Notes: generated by a model not told the origin, from the sequence alone. A stretch of 64,000 nucleotides of DNA from Shewanella sp. ANA-3 (GCF_000203935.1 NC_008577.1:3100001-3164000), one strand, 5' to 3'. Positions 8,510-18,625 are shown, counted from the first letter of the stretch. Program-made: numbers and translations.

Positions 8510-9205
8510 TTAACGCTTGGCTAAGGCAAGATAACTACTCAGTTGCCCCGATGCCGATTGCTGCATCCCCATGGAGGAAGCCACTTGCATGGTCGATTTA
8601 AGCCCCTGCCATAACTGCTTTTGGCTGTCACTCAGTGTTGGATTGCTATTTAGATAATCGGTTAACTGGCCAAATACCTTGGTGGCTTTTTGTGCCAGCA
8701 CAGGGGATTGCGCATCATCCATATTCGACAATACATTCTTAGCATCGACTAAGGTGTTGATCATCGGACTGTTGGGTGACTTTTCCGCTAAGGACTTCAG
8801 CTCGTCATCGATAAAGTCTTGCAGGGATTGCTTGCTCGGCTTTTGGCTCGGCAAATTAATGCCGTTTTGTGACAGTCGCTCAACCTGTGCATCGGACAAA
8901 ATGCCGTCCTTTTGCAGCCGAGACACTAGGGCCGGAATATCTGACACACTAAACTGGCCATCGGCAAAAAAGTCCTTCGACATGGCTTGGATTTTTTGTG
9001 CCCGAAGCGCACGGGGTGACAAGGCAATCTCATCACTCGGTTTCGCTTCAGTTTTAGGCGTATCCTTGGTGGATGAGTTGGCATCCGTGCTGGGCTTTGT
9101 CTTACTTGCGTCAGTCTTACTCGTGTCCGTCTTCTTGCTGTTCAGGCCATAGGCATCGGCAACACTGCTACGGTTCAGATTTAAGGCATTTAAAAGAGGA
9201 TTCAT
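8510..9205 (-). CDS. Uncharacterised low-complexity protein
   Basis: This protein of about 231 residues starts MNPLLNALNLNRSSVADAYGL. A long Ser/Thr/Asp/Lys-rich linker follows (residues about 22-60), with repeated KTD/SKTD blocks. Then comes a helical region with EIALSPRALRAQKIQAMSKDF, a motif style seen in proteins with flagellin-like or adhesion-like N-termini. I do not recognise the family. The ATG at 9205 was chosen over a GTG at 9229; neither has a clear ribosome site. No signal peptide or membrane segment is visible. Confidence 0.6.
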   Translation of the reverse strand: MNPLLNALNLNRSSVADAYGLNSKKTDTSKTDASKTKPSTDANSSTKDTPKTEAKPSDEIALSPRALRAQKIQAMSKDFFADGQFSVSDIPALVSRLQKDGILSDAQVERLSQNGINLPSQKPSKQSLQDFIDDELKSLAEKSPNSPMINTLVDAKNVLSNMDDAQSPVLAQKATKVFGQLTDYLNSNPTLSDSQKQLWQGLKSTMQVASSMGMQQSASGQLSSYLALAKR

Positions 9206-9369
9206 CGTCAATAATTCGGCATCTAACACTGTGTGATGGGGTTAAAGCAAAAAATAAGCCAATCAAACAGTCACTTGCCTAAATTATTATTCGTTTCGCG
9301 AGCACGAGCTTGCCAGAACGAACAAAATCTAATCTCGAAACGTCAACACGCCCTAAGTATCCTCGCGAC

Positions 9370-10317
9370 TTAGCCTTTCCAGATCGCGGCTTCAATCAAG
9401 TGCGCCACTTTAGCGACAGCCGCCTCCCCCGCCGCTATGGCCTCATCGGCGCGGTGAAATTCCATGGTGCCGATATTGGCGACTTCGGGCACAACCAAGA
9501 CATCGGGCGGATCTCCCATCAAACGCGCCCGTTTATGGCGCTGCTCTAAAATCCCCATCGATTGAGACATCACCGCAATCATGCCGGGGTTGGATTTAGT
9601 GCCGAGGGAGAACTTGTCGGTTAAACTGCTGACATACTCCCGCCCCCTAGCAAATAAATCCATAAAGCCAGTTTCTTGGCGCGCGGGCATTTCGGTTTCT
9701 TCCTTCGGCGCCTTATGGCTGGTCATATTGACGGGCAATACTTGCAGCCGCCCAGAATGAAACCCATGCAAATCCACGGCAATCACAATATCGACGCCCA
9801 TCGCGCGGCTCACTGACACAGGCACAGGGTTCACCACAGCGCCATCGACTAACCAACGGTCTCCTTGACGAACGGGGGCTAATATTCCCGGCATTGAGCA
9901 AGAGGCGCGCACAGCTTGGCGTAAATCGCCATGGCGAAACCAGATTTCTTGCCCCGAATACAAGTCCGTCGCGATTGCTGCAAAGGGTCGCTCTAAGTCT
10001 TCAATATTGATATCACCGATGCGCGATTGCAGCACATCGAAGACTTTCTCACCGCCGATCAAACCGCCCTTACGCCAACGAATATCCATTAACCCGAGGA
10101 CATCCCAGCTCGAAAAACTGCGCACCCATTCCTCAAGCTCAGTCAAATGATTATGGGCATAGGCCGCCCCGACGAGCGCGCCGATTGAACATCCGGCCAC
10201 TTTATCGGGTTTGACTCCCATGGCGGCAAGGCCATTGAGTACACCGATGTGAGCCCAGCCCTTGGCGGCTCCGCTTCCAAGAGCGATGCCAATGGTGGGT
10301 TTTGTTCCCTTGCCCAT
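9370..10317 (-). CDS. rssA: Patatin-like phospholipase family protein, RssA-like
   Basis: This is a predicted lipid acyl hydrolase of the bacterial patatin family, close to E. coli RssA in length (315 residues) and N-terminal sequence. The oxyanion-hole motif GSGAAKGWAHIGVL is at residues 14-27. The nucleophile Ser44 lies in GCSIG, and the catalytic Asp158 in the DGA motif (WLVDGAVVNPVP). No signal peptide is seen. The physiological substrate is not established in the family, and the symbol rests on similarity only. Confidence 0.85.
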   Translation of the reverse strand: MGKGTKPTIGIALGSGAAKGWAHIGVLNGLAAMGVKPDKVAGCSIGALVGAAYAHNHLTELEEWVRSFSSWDVLGLMDIRWRKGGLIGGEKVFDVLQSRIGDINIEDLERPFAAIATDLYSGQEIWFRHGDLRQAVRASCSMPGILAPVRQGDRWLVDGAVVNPVPVSVSRAMGVDIVIAVDLHGFHSGRLQVLPVNMTSHKAPKEETEMPARQETGFMDLFARGREYVSSLTDKFSLGTKSNPGMIAVMSQSMGILEQRHKRARLMGDPPDVLVVPEVANIGTMEFHRADEAIAAGEAAVAKVAHLIEAAIWKG

Positions 10318-10618
10318 AATATATTTCCCTTAACAACTCTATGATTTGAATAAGCTAAGTTCCGTTCTGAACACTGTCAATGATTAATGCATGATTATTC
10401 GTTAACTCGGTAATGGGCGGCATTAAAGAGTATTTGAACAATCAGCCTACCTAACGAACCTATGGAACGGTTCTGCATGACGAGAGTGAAGAACCAATAG
10501 CGGCTAGCCATATCTGCGGCGATTTAACGGATTCAGTAAGATAATGACCAATCAAGATAGCTGAGCATAGTGATTTAAGGCTATAATCTGCCCTCACTCA
10601 GATTTAGGGGATATACCT

Positions 10619-11968
10619 TTGCAGTTTACTGATTTTTCTCTGGACCAGCGTCTGTTACAAAGCTTAAAGCATATGGGGATTGCGACCCCAACCGCCATCC
10701 AGGAACAAGCACTGCCTATCGCATTGGCAGGTAAAGATTTAATGGCGTCATCAAAAACAGGATCGGGTAAGACCTTAGCGTTTTTGTTGCCAGCGATGCA
10801 AAGGGTTATCTCCACCCGCGCCTTAACCAAGCGCGATCCTAGAGTACTGATTTTATTACCAACCCGCGAATTGGCCCACCAAGTGTATAGCCAGCTACGT
10901 TTGCTAGTTGCCAACACTCAGTACAAAGCCATTAGCGTGTTGGGCGGTGAGAACTTTAACGATCAAGCCAAGGCGCTGGCAAAAGAGCCGCATTTTATCG
11001 TGGCAACGCCGGGACGTATCGCCGATCATTTAGAGCAAAAAAACCTCTTCCTCAATGGATTAGAACTGCTTGTCCTCGATGAAGCCGACCGTATGCTGGA
11101 TCTGGGTTTTGCGCCGCAATTAAAAGCCATTAACGCCGCTGCAGATCATAAGCGCCGTCAAACCTTAATGTTTTCGGCCACCTTAGATCACAGTGAAATC
11201 AATGAGATTGCCGCCGCATTACTCAAAAATCCATCACATGTGGCGATTGGCGCTGCCCACACTGAGCATCAGGACATTACCCAACGGATTTATCTGTGTG
11301 ATCATTTAGATCACAAAGAAGCCCTGCTCACGCGTTTGCTCAGTGACGAAACCCACAAGCAAGTGATTATTTTTACCGCCACCCGCGCCGATACCGAGCG
11401 CTTAGCCAGCAAACTCTCGGCGCAAGGTTTTGCCACCGCGGCGTTAAGCGGCGAGCTGAAGCAGGCGGCCCGTAATCAAATCATGGATCAATTTGCCCGC
11501 GGTCAGCAGCAGATTCTGGTGACCACAGATGTGGCATCCCGTGGCTTAGACTTACTCAATGTCTCCCTCGTCATTAACTTCGACATGCCCAAATTTGCCG
11601 AAGAATATGTCCACCGTATCGGTCGTACCGGCCGCGCGGGCGCAAAAGGTGATGCAATCTCCCTCGTTGGCCCTAAGGATTGGGATAACTTTAAGAAAGT
11701 ACAACTCTTCCTCAGAAAGACCTTTGAGATCAGTGTCATTCAGGGCCTCGAAGCTAAATTTAGTGGATTAAAAGACAAGCCAAAGACTGCCGCAACTAAA
11801 GCGGTCACTAAGGCTGGTACAAAAACCAAAGCGAAAACCAAATCAAAAACGGTTAAAACGGCCGCCTCCCGTGACAAACGCTTTATCACTGGGGTTGATG
11901 TGGGTGATGCGCCCATGCGTAAAAAACCTGCGGCGCCTCTGCTGCAGGATCATGACGACGAGCGTTAA
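10619..11968 (+). CDS. DEAD-box ATP-dependent RNA helicase (SrmB/RhlE-like)
   Basis: This 449-residue SF2 RNA helicase contains the Q motif (FSLDQRLLQSLKHMGIATPTAIQ), motif I SKTGSGKT (residues 45-52), PTRELA, the DEAD box LVLDEADRMLDLG, SAT, and motif VI HRIGRTGRAG. The C-terminal tail is rich in Lys/Thr/Ala repeats (TKAVTKAGTKTKAKTKSK) and should bind RNA. Such helicases act in ribosome assembly or RNA decay. Translation appears to begin at TTG 10619, with AGGGG 8-10 bases upstream. About 300 bases upstream (10318-10618) are non-coding with no feature that I recognise. Confidence 0.92.
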   Translation: MQFTDFSLDQRLLQSLKHMGIATPTAIQEQALPIALAGKDLMASSKTGSGKTLAFLLPAMQRVISTRALTKRDPRVLILLPTRELAHQVYSQLRLLVANTQYKAISVLGGENFNDQAKALAKEPHFIVATPGRIADHLEQKNLFLNGLELLVLDEADRMLDLGFAPQLKAINAAADHKRRQTLMFSATLDHSEINEIAAALLKNPSHVAIGAAHTEHQDITQRIYLCDHLDHKEALLTRLLSDETHKQVIIFTATRADTERLASKLSAQGFATAALSGELKQAARNQIMDQFARGQQQILVTTDVASRGLDLLNVSLVINFDMPKFAEEYVHRIGRTGRAGAKGDAISLVGPKDWDNFKKVQLFLRKTFEISVIQGLEAKFSGLKDKPKTAATKAVTKAGTKTKAKTKSKTVKTAASRDKRFITGVDVGDAPMRKKPAAPLLQDHDDER

Positions 11969-12066
11969 TGATTTACTCGCGAGAGTCCATAGTGCAGACT
12001 CTCGACATTACGGGTGGGAATATGCTCCTGCCATATGTAAGAAATGTTGATATTTAAAGGTGTAAC

Positions 12067-12504
12067 ATGCGAATTTGTGGTGTTGAATTAAAAGGCGGCG
12101 AAGCCATTATCAGTCTGCTGAGCTACGAAGGTGAAACCTTCAACGTACCAAGCTGCCGTAAAGTGTCTTTTAGCGTCGCTCAATCAGCCTCAGCGGAAAC
12201 TATCCGTGAATTTCACTTCGCTTTCCATAAGTTAATGGAAGATTATAAGGTCGATGAAATCGTCGTTATCGAGCGCGAGCAAAAAGGCAAACTGGCAGGC
12301 TCTGCCACCAGCTTTAAACTCGAAGCCGCAATTCAACTCGGCGATCTGCCGGTGACCTTGTTATCGCCTGTTGCGATCAAGGAACAAAACAAGCGTAATC
12401 CGCCTCAAGTTGATTTTGACAGCTTAGATCTCAAACGCGTCCAACAACCCGCCTTTGAGGCCGCCTACGCTCAGCAAAATCGCCGTATCTTCGGTAAAGC
12501 TTAA
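12067..12504 (+). CDS. DUF3010-family protein
   Basis: This 145-residue protein fits the DUF3010 family of gammaproteobacteria by its N-terminus MRICGVELKGGEAIISLL and its core GKLAGSATSFKLEAAIQL. The fold suggested by IVVIEREQKGKLAG is RNase-H-like, but this is inference. It is preceded by the DEAD-box gene and followed by a hairpin terminator. No signal or membrane segment is present, and its function is unknown. Confidence 0.75.
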   Translation: MRICGVELKGGEAIISLLSYEGETFNVPSCRKVSFSVAQSASAETIREFHFAFHKLMEDYKVDEIVVIEREQKGKLAGSATSFKLEAAIQLGDLPVTLLSPVAIKEQNKRNPPQVDFDSLDLKRVQQPAFEAAYAQQNRRIFGKA

Positions 12505-12511
12505 AGCCTGT

Positions 12512-12544
12512 GAGCTTAGCGCGGCTGTAGCGCTAAGCTCGTTT
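12512..12544 (+). terminator. Terminator of the DUF3010 gene
   Basis: Perfect 11-bp arms (GAGCTTAGCGC / GCGCTAAGCTC) with a 7-base loop are followed by GTTT, starting 8 bases after the stop codon. Confidence 0.7.
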
Positions 12545-12561
12545 CCCCACAGCTCAAAACA

Positions 12562-13071
12562 ATGCAAACCTTAAAATATTTAAGCGGTTATAGTCCGGAT
12601 ATCCAACGCCAAGTTCAGCAACTACTCGAAGGTGGAAAGCTTGCGGATGTTTTGCTGCGCCGTCATCCCACAGTCCACGAGATCCGCAGCGACAAAGCCC
12701 TCTATGACTATACCCAAGGGATAAAAAATCAGTTTTTACGCCAATCCTCTCCCCTGTCGAAAGTGATCTTCGATGACAAAATTAGCATGAGTCATCATGC
12801 ACTTGGCTTACATTCTTACGTCTCCAGAGTGCAAGGGAATAAAATCAAGGCTAAGAACGAAATCCGTATCTCTTCACGTTTAAAGCGCGTCCCCGAATCC
12901 TTGCTCAGAATGGTGGTTGTACACGAACTCGCCCACTTAAAAGAGAAGGATCATAATAAAGCTTTCTATAAGTTGTGTACTTATATGGAGCCCGATTACC
13001 ATCAATTCGAATTCGATCTGCGTTTACTGCTAACCTGTATCGACGCTAATCAATCACCCTATTCAAACTAA
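12562..13071 (+). CDS. YgjP-like zinc metallopeptidase domain protein
   Basis: This 169-residue cytoplasmic protein has the zinc-protease signature HELAH at residues 121-125 (VVVHELAHLKEKDHNKAF), with a likely third ligand at His131. This is the arrangement of the YgjP/DUF45-type metallopeptidases. Upstream residues such as IRISSRLKRVPESLLRMVVV match the family core. No secretion signal is visible. The substrate is unknown. Confidence 0.82.
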   Translation: MQTLKYLSGYSPDIQRQVQQLLEGGKLADVLLRRHPTVHEIRSDKALYDYTQGIKNQFLRQSSPLSKVIFDDKISMSHHALGLHSYVSRVQGNKIKAKNEIRISSRLKRVPESLLRMVVVHELAHLKEKDHNKAFYKLCTYMEPDYHQFEFDLRLLLTCIDANQSPYSN

Positions 13072-13196
13072 ACAAACTTATTCGACTAGGCTCGCATTTT
13101 ACTCATCGATTTATCACGCACAGTTGACTGATAATAATTTTCATTTAGAATGAATCTGTCTTATCCGTTACCGCACTACAGTCGTGTAAAAGTCGT

Positions 13197-13655
13197 ATGA
13201 AAAAGCAAAAGATTGGTAAAAAGCTAGAAAAGTGGTGTAACAAACAGGCCAAGAAACTGCAAAAACAGCAGGCAAAATCCAATCGCCCTGTTGAATTTCA
13301 AAACCTTTATTCGGCAAATACGCCAATTATGCATACGACTCACGCTCAAAATAAAAAACAGCAGCGTAAACACTTAAGCCAATTATTGTCCGAATATCTG
13401 GCAAAACAGCAGATCCAAACCCTCGATAAGACTGCCCGCAAAAAACAACTTAAATTAGCTAAAGCCCATTTTAGTGCAGCGAATGATGCTAAATTTTTAT
13501 CATCCGCCGTTATTAAGCGTATCCGTCCATTACCCACTGAACGCAGTTTTGCACTTCGTCCCTTTAAAAAATCCCCCTGCGGAGGTTGCCCTGCTTTAAA
13601 AGGTCGTCTGTGTAAATGTGCATTAAAGGCAATGCAGAAACGTCAAGCCAGTTAA
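13197..13655 (+). CDS. Small basic protein with C-terminal Cys cluster, unknown
   Basis: This 152-residue protein is very rich in Lys and Gln (MKKQKIGKKLEKWCNKQAKK) and helical through most of its length. Its C-terminus carries CGGCPALKGRLCKCALKAM. That CxxC plus CxC arrangement could bind zinc or an iron-sulphur cluster. I do not recognise the family. The composition suggests nucleic-acid or ribosome binding. The 350 bases that follow (13656-14006) contain only the shared terminator. Confidence 0.6.
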   Translation: MKKQKIGKKLEKWCNKQAKKLQKQQAKSNRPVEFQNLYSANTPIMHTTHAQNKKQQRKHLSQLLSEYLAKQQIQTLDKTARKKQLKLAKAHFSAANDAKFLSSAVIKRIRPLPTERSFALRPFKKSPCGGCPALKGRLCKCALKAMQKRQAS

Positions 13656-13941
13656 TTCATTTGAGTTAACGACTTATTAGCCGTAATCCATCAAACTCAA
13701 TACACACTAGCTAGCGCAAGCATGTGACTCGCTTATTTCGGCACTGACACATCTCTAAGCCGATATCTACTTTTATCCTTTCAGTTGTGTATATGCGTGT
13801 TAATTCGGCCTACTTCACTCTCTCCATCACTTATTAAAGCAGTAAAGCTCAATCCGTATTCGTCCCAATATCAACCCTATTAAGCTTGTATGTTGATGAA
13901 CACAGCATTTTCCAGCGGTTATACTAAACGCAGCGCAAATA

Positions 13942-13976
13942 AAAACGCCGATGAGGTCAGATTCATCGGCGTTTTT
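13942..13976 (-). terminator. Bidirectional terminator for the mepM-like gene
   Basis: The arms AAAACGCCGATGA and TCATCGGCGTTTT form a perfect stem with an 8-base loop. A/T tracts on both sides give a T run on either strand. It lies 30 bases downstream of the leftward peptidase gene. Confidence 0.88.
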
Positions 13977-14006
13977 ATATTCGGTTCGCGCGGATTAATG
14001 AATAGA

Positions 14007-15311
14007 TTAGCCTAAATTCATTAATGCTTGGCGGCTCTTCACGATATTGCTGAAGGTACGTAATTCTTGGTTCGCTAATTGGCTTGCCATTGGGATATCG
14101 GCTCTCATAGGATCCACTGGCTTACCGTTGACATGGAATTCATAATGTAAATGTGGACCAGTAGAACGTCCGGTATTACCTGATAAAGCAATTACTTGGC
14201 CACGAGTGACGCGTTGACCTTTGCGCACTAATGCCTTAGAAAGGTGTAAATAACGTGTACGGTACTTACCACCGTGTTCAATCACAATATATTTACCCGC
14301 GAATTGGTGATCGGTGACTAAGCTTACGACACCATCGCCAGGGGCAATAACTTTAGTACCAATAGGCACTGAAAAGTCGGTACCGTTATGGGGTGAAATA
14401 CGGCCAGTAATTGGATGTTTACGCGTCGGGTTAAAACGAGAACTCATGCGTGGTTGTTTAGCCAATGGAATACGTTGGAAGGCACGCACTAAGCTTTGGC
14501 CTTTCGCATCGTAATAACTGCCATCGGTATGTTGAAATGCACTAATTTCAGAGCGGCCCGTTTTAATACTCACGCCTAATATTTGGCTGCTTCCGGTTGC
14601 TTCGCCCTCAACATATTGATCATTTACCAAAACAGAAAATTTATCACCCACACGTAAATCCCGAGCAAAATTCACTTTCTCTTTGAGTAAATCTTCAATC
14701 CGCTGAATATCGGCCGCCGCTAAACCCATTTTTTGTGCCGAGACATAGAATGAGCCTTTAATATCGCCAGTAACGATACGGTTTTGCCATACGCCTTCAA
14801 CGTTAATTTCTTCTACGTTAAAGCTACCATCTTCGTAACGGGTAAATACTACTTGGCGGGCAGCGTTAAAATACAGTTCTAACTTTTGCAGTTGGCCTTC
14901 ATTATCCAGCCAAAATTGAATACGGTTACCGGGTAATAAGGTATCGAGCGCCAGAATGTTTAAGTCGGCCTCTAGTACTTTATACATGGTTTGTTGGTCA
15001 ACACCGGCTTTAGAAAATAAAGCACTTAAGGTATCGCCGGAGGCAATGACACGTTCAAAATGAGGGGTATTATCGACAATTGGAGCCGTTTCAACAGGCT
15101 CAGAAACCTGTGGCAAAATCGTCTCAAGATCGAGCGCGACGGGAATACGTTGAGCAGTAGGAACCACATGGTTGGCATTCGGCATTAACATCGCCGCACC
15201 GATTAATAAACCACCAACTAGGAGAATATTTTTATGGGCTGAAGATAAATTCTGCAAACGAATTTGCGGAAAATTAGCCAAATTGGGTTTACCTGTCTGC
15301 AACGCTTTCAC
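14007..15311 (-). CDS. M23-family murein DD-endopeptidase, MepM-like
   Basis: This 434-residue inner-membrane-anchored hydrolase is predicted to cut peptidoglycan crosslinks during growth. One membrane segment lies near residues 28-45 (NILLVGGLLIGAAMLM). An OapA/LysM-like region follows (ASGDTLSALFSKAGVD). The M23 domain has HNGTDFSVPIG (zinc His and Asp) and HLHYEFHVNGKPVDP. The layout parallels E. coli MepM (440 residues). The annotated start is GTG; a TTG three codons inside has a better-placed AAAGGTGA and may be the true start. Confidence 0.88.
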   Translation of the reverse strand: MKALQTGKPNLANFPQIRLQNLSSAHKNILLVGGLLIGAAMLMPNANHVVPTAQRIPVALDLETILPQVSEPVETAPIVDNTPHFERVIASGDTLSALFSKAGVDQQTMYKVLEADLNILALDTLLPGNRIQFWLDNEGQLQKLELYFNAARQVVFTRYEDGSFNVEEINVEGVWQNRIVTGDIKGSFYVSAQKMGLAAADIQRIEDLLKEKVNFARDLRVGDKFSVLVNDQYVEGEATGSSQILGVSIKTGRSEISAFQHTDGSYYDAKGQSLVRAFQRIPLAKQPRMSSRFNPTRKHPITGRISPHNGTDFSVPIGTKVIAPGDGVVSLVTDHQFAGKYIVIEHGGKYRTRYLHLSKALVRKGQRVTRGQVIALSGNTGRSTGPHLHYEFHVNGKPVDPMRADIPMASQLANQELRTFSNIVKSRQALMNLG

Positions 15312-15568
15312 CTTTTGTTATCGTTATTGCGTTATATTTTTGAACCAGTCCCACAGGGGGAAGCCCGAATTTTGCCAACTTATCCCAAAAAACCGATTAT
15401 GACAAACGCTATTTTGCACTTTTATAGCACTATTTACTAAAAACATGCGTCAGTTAGCACTTTAAACCGATTGTGTGTTCTGTATATAGATGTTAAATAG
15501 CGCAAAATATCATTTATCATTTCAATAAAAACAAAGTGTTAAGCTAATACTTCTCCACTTAAGTCACA

Positions 15569-18500
15569 CTAAGGCAAAATCACCTTGATTTCACTCCCAT
15601 GGGAGGTTTTCAAGATATCAATTCGGGTGCCTATCTGCTCTTTCATTTCAGACACATGGGAAATCACCCCAATCATCCTGCCCGCCGACTGCAAATCCAT
15701 TAGGGTTCGAATGGCAAGTTCGAGTGAGTCCTGATCTAAGCTACCAAAGCCTTCGTCGATAAATAAGGTATCGAGTTTTATCCCCCCAGCGTAGGCTTGA
15801 ACCACATCCGATAAGCCCAAGGCCATCGACAAGGCCGCCATAAAACTCTCACCACCACTTAAGGTCGCCACGGGACGCACTTTAGAGGTGTAGGCATCCT
15901 CGACTTCAAGCTCCAGCCCTGAAGCCTTATTGCCCTTAGCTCTGTCTTCCTTGCGCAATAATCGGTAGCGCCCTTTACTCATTAAATGCAGCCTCTGCGT
16001 TGCCGCAAGTAACACATCGTCGAGCAATACGCTGAGTACAAAGCGTTGCAGGGAAATTTTGTTGCCGGTATTACCATTGGCAACATCGGCCAAAGTGCCA
16101 ATCACAGCGTATTCATCCTCAAGGGATTTGGCCTTTTGATCAACAATCGCCAGCTGAGTTTGGGTATTGTTAAGTAGGGTGAGCCGAGTGTTGAGTTGAC
16201 TCCATACCTCTTCCGCCGTTTTAAGCTGTGCGAGTCGCTCCGTGAGCAAGGCCTCTAAAGCATCAAGATCGGGTGATGTCGACTCGCTCAACTTGGTTTT
16301 AAGCTGAGTCAGTTGCGACTGATTTAAGGAGCACTGCCTATGATAGGTCTCTATGCCCTCAGCTAGCGCCTGCATTTGCTCATCCGTTAATAAGGCCTCG
16401 CGCAATGCATCTCTATCGGTAAAGCCTGCATTATCCAGCGCCGCTAATAGTGCCTGCTGTGCTTGCACCTGCAGATCTGCCGCGCCATTACAATGCTCTA
16501 TCGCCGCCGACAATGCCGTTTGCGCCGCCACACTCTGCTGCGCCGCCTGCTGCTGCGCGGCTCTGAGCGCATCAATCTGACGTTTTATCTGCTCGAGTTG
16601 CTGCTGATTATCTGCAATCGCTTGATTCAATACCTCCAGTGTTCGGTATTCCTCTGGGATCCGCAGCGCTTTTTCCGCAAATTGACCCGATAAGCGCTCG
16701 ACTTTACCTTCTTGTTCACGGTAACGCTCACGCTCAAGTTCTAATTGCTGCGTCAATGTCGACTCTTGCTGTTGCAAGGTTTTGATCTGTTCCTGTAACT
16801 GCTGTAGCGCTTGCGCCGCAGCGTCTGCCTGTTTGGCTTGCAGTGTCAGTTCGTCTAACGTTTGGCGATGGGATTCAAGCGACAACTCAACCTTATCACC
16901 AAGGGCTGTTGCCAGCTCATTCGCCTGCTGTTGCTGTGCTTCTAATTGCTTTTGCAGCCCGCGATATTCTGTCCGCGCTTTATTGAGATTATCGAGCGCC
17001 AAGGCCTCGGCATCCTGCGCCGCTTGCAATTGTAGATCCGTTGGCAACTCCTCATGGCTCACCGCGGGTTGAGGATGGGCCGAACTGCCACAAACTGGGC
17101 ATGGCTCATGGGGTTTTAACTCTCTAGCTAAAATAGCAGCCTGACCTTGAAACCATGTCAGCTGCAAAGACTTGTAAGCCGTTGAGGCTCCTTGATATTG
17201 GGTATTAAGTGCTTTTCCTTGTGAGCCGACCTGCTCAAGAATCCCTTGAGTGTGCGCGACTTTGGCACATATTTGTTGCCACTGCTTGAACTGCTCGAGC
17301 ATATGACGGTACTGCTGCAGCGCCTGCGCAGTGGCAAGTTGCTGCTCACTTTGCTGTTGCAAGGCTGGCTGTTGATTCTCACAATGGCTGCGCTGCTCAA
17401 CTAAAGCTGCAAGCGCATTTTTACTCTCCTGCCCCTGCAACTTGGTGTGTTGCAGTATCTCTTTAGCCTGCGCTAAAGCTTGTTCAAGGCTGGCAAACTC
17501 TGCCAGCTGTGGCACTAAGGCACTGAGATGACTGTGTTGCTGCTCAAGGTCGCGCAGCTTATGTTCGAGGGGAATGATTTCCTGGGCCGCTGTTTCAGCT
17601 TGTGCGAGTGCGATCTTAGCGGCATCGTGTGTCGACTGCACACTATCGCGCTGAGCGGCGGCGAGACTCGCTTCTTGCTCCCGCGACAAGACATTATCTA
17701 ATAAGGGTTTTACCCGTATTGCTTGCTTGGCGACGTCAAGCCGCGCCGTTTGGGTTGCAATCTGCGCTTGCTGCTCATTAAGGCTAAGCGCCTCAGCCTG
17801 CAATTCCTGTAAGCGAGTAAATTCAGCAAAGAGTTGCTGCGCGCTATCACGCTGTTTTAATGCCGCTAAATGCGCCGCAACGCTCTGCTCCTTTGCCGCC
17901 GTCGCCGCCGCGAATTCGGGTTCAATGCGGCTAAACTCTGCGGCAAGTTCGTCATCGGATGTTAATGCTGCGGTTTGCAAAATACCGTCGCGGCGGGCGC
18001 GCTGTTCTTTGACAAGGTTGCGAATATCCGCCGCCTTGGCTTTTAGGGTATCTTCGATGCGTTTATAAATATGAGTTTGAAATAGCTGGCTAAAAATTTG
18101 CTCACGCGCCTTAGAGTCGGCCATCAGCAATTCGCGAAATTTCCCCTGCGGGAGCACCATTACTTGACGGAACTGCTCCACATCTAAGCCGGTTAATGCC
18201 TCGATTTCGGCCGTGGCGTCTGACACTTTACTGGCGACGATAAGGGTTTCACTGCCATCTGGGGCAATCTTATACAGCTGCGCCTCACTCTTTTGTACCG
18301 TTGAGCCATCACCGCTTTTCTTTAATCTTTCCTGCTCGGGGACGCGGCGAATACGATAACTCGTACTGCCTAATTGAAAACTAAAAGTCACCTCGGTAAG
18401 CAAGTTATCATCGGCCATATCGCAGCGCATCTGACTGCCTTCGCGCTCGTTACCAGTGGTTTTGCCGTAGAGCGCAAAACAAATTCCGTCGAGCAATGTA

Positions 18501-18625
18501 GTCTTGCCCGCACCAGTTGGCCCGTTGATCAGGAATAAGGGGTTATCCCCCAGTTCGGTAAAATCAATGGTTTGAGTCGAGGCAAAGGGGCCAAAGGCCG
18601 ACATTGACAGCGTGAGTGGCTTCAT
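15569..18625 (-). CDS. sbcC: Exonuclease subunit SbcC (SMC-like ATPase)
   Basis: SbcC is the ATPase arm of the SbcCD nuclease, which cleaves DNA hairpins and palindromes and trims blocked ends. The 1018-residue chain has an N-terminal Walker A (GPTGAGKTTLLDG) and long Gln/Ala-rich coiled coils. The zinc hook CPVC lies near the middle, and the C-terminal ABC signature LSGGESFMA is followed by the Walker B LDTLFIDEGFGSLD. It overlaps sbcD by 4 bases, so the two are translationally coupled. Confidence 0.97.
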   Translation of the reverse strand: MKPLTLSMSAFGPFASTQTIDFTELGDNPLFLINGPTGAGKTTLLDGICFALYGKTTGNEREGSQMRCDMADDNLLTEVTFSFQLGSTSYRIRRVPEQERLKKSGDGSTVQKSEAQLYKIAPDGSETLIVASKVSDATAEIEALTGLDVEQFRQVMVLPQGKFRELLMADSKAREQIFSQLFQTHIYKRIEDTLKAKAADIRNLVKEQRARRDGILQTAALTSDDELAAEFSRIEPEFAAATAAKEQSVAAHLAALKQRDSAQQLFAEFTRLQELQAEALSLNEQQAQIATQTARLDVAKQAIRVKPLLDNVLSREQEASLAAAQRDSVQSTHDAAKIALAQAETAAQEIIPLEHKLRDLEQQHSHLSALVPQLAEFASLEQALAQAKEILQHTKLQGQESKNALAALVEQRSHCENQQPALQQQSEQQLATAQALQQYRHMLEQFKQWQQICAKVAHTQGILEQVGSQGKALNTQYQGASTAYKSLQLTWFQGQAAILARELKPHEPCPVCGSSAHPQPAVSHEELPTDLQLQAAQDAEALALDNLNKARTEYRGLQKQLEAQQQQANELATALGDKVELSLESHRQTLDELTLQAKQADAAAQALQQLQEQIKTLQQQESTLTQQLELERERYREQEGKVERLSGQFAEKALRIPEEYRTLEVLNQAIADNQQQLEQIKRQIDALRAAQQQAAQQSVAAQTALSAAIEHCNGAADLQVQAQQALLAALDNAGFTDRDALREALLTDEQMQALAEGIETYHRQCSLNQSQLTQLKTKLSESTSPDLDALEALLTERLAQLKTAEEVWSQLNTRLTLLNNTQTQLAIVDQKAKSLEDEYAVIGTLADVANGNTGNKISLQRFVLSVLLDDVLLAATQRLHLMSKGRYRLLRKEDRAKGNKASGLELEVEDAYTSKVRPVATLSGGESFMAALSMALGLSDVVQAYAGGIKLDTLFIDEGFGSLDQDSLELAIRTLMDLQSAGRMIGVISHVSEMKEQIGTRIDILKTSHGSEIKVILP

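Noticed and set aside
8679-9152. Rightward 157-codon frame opposite the 8.5-kb gene
   Set aside because: A Cys/Ser-rich composition mirrors the low-complexity antisense gene; the leftward frame is longer and better formed.
11980-12004. Hairpin after the DEAD-box gene as a Rho-independent terminator
   Set aside because: CGAGAGTC / GACTCTCG pair well but no T run follows, so the function is uncertain.
16782-18068. Several Cys/Ala-rich rightward frames within sbcC
   Set aside because: They arise from the antisense of Gln/Ala-rich coiled-coil codons.
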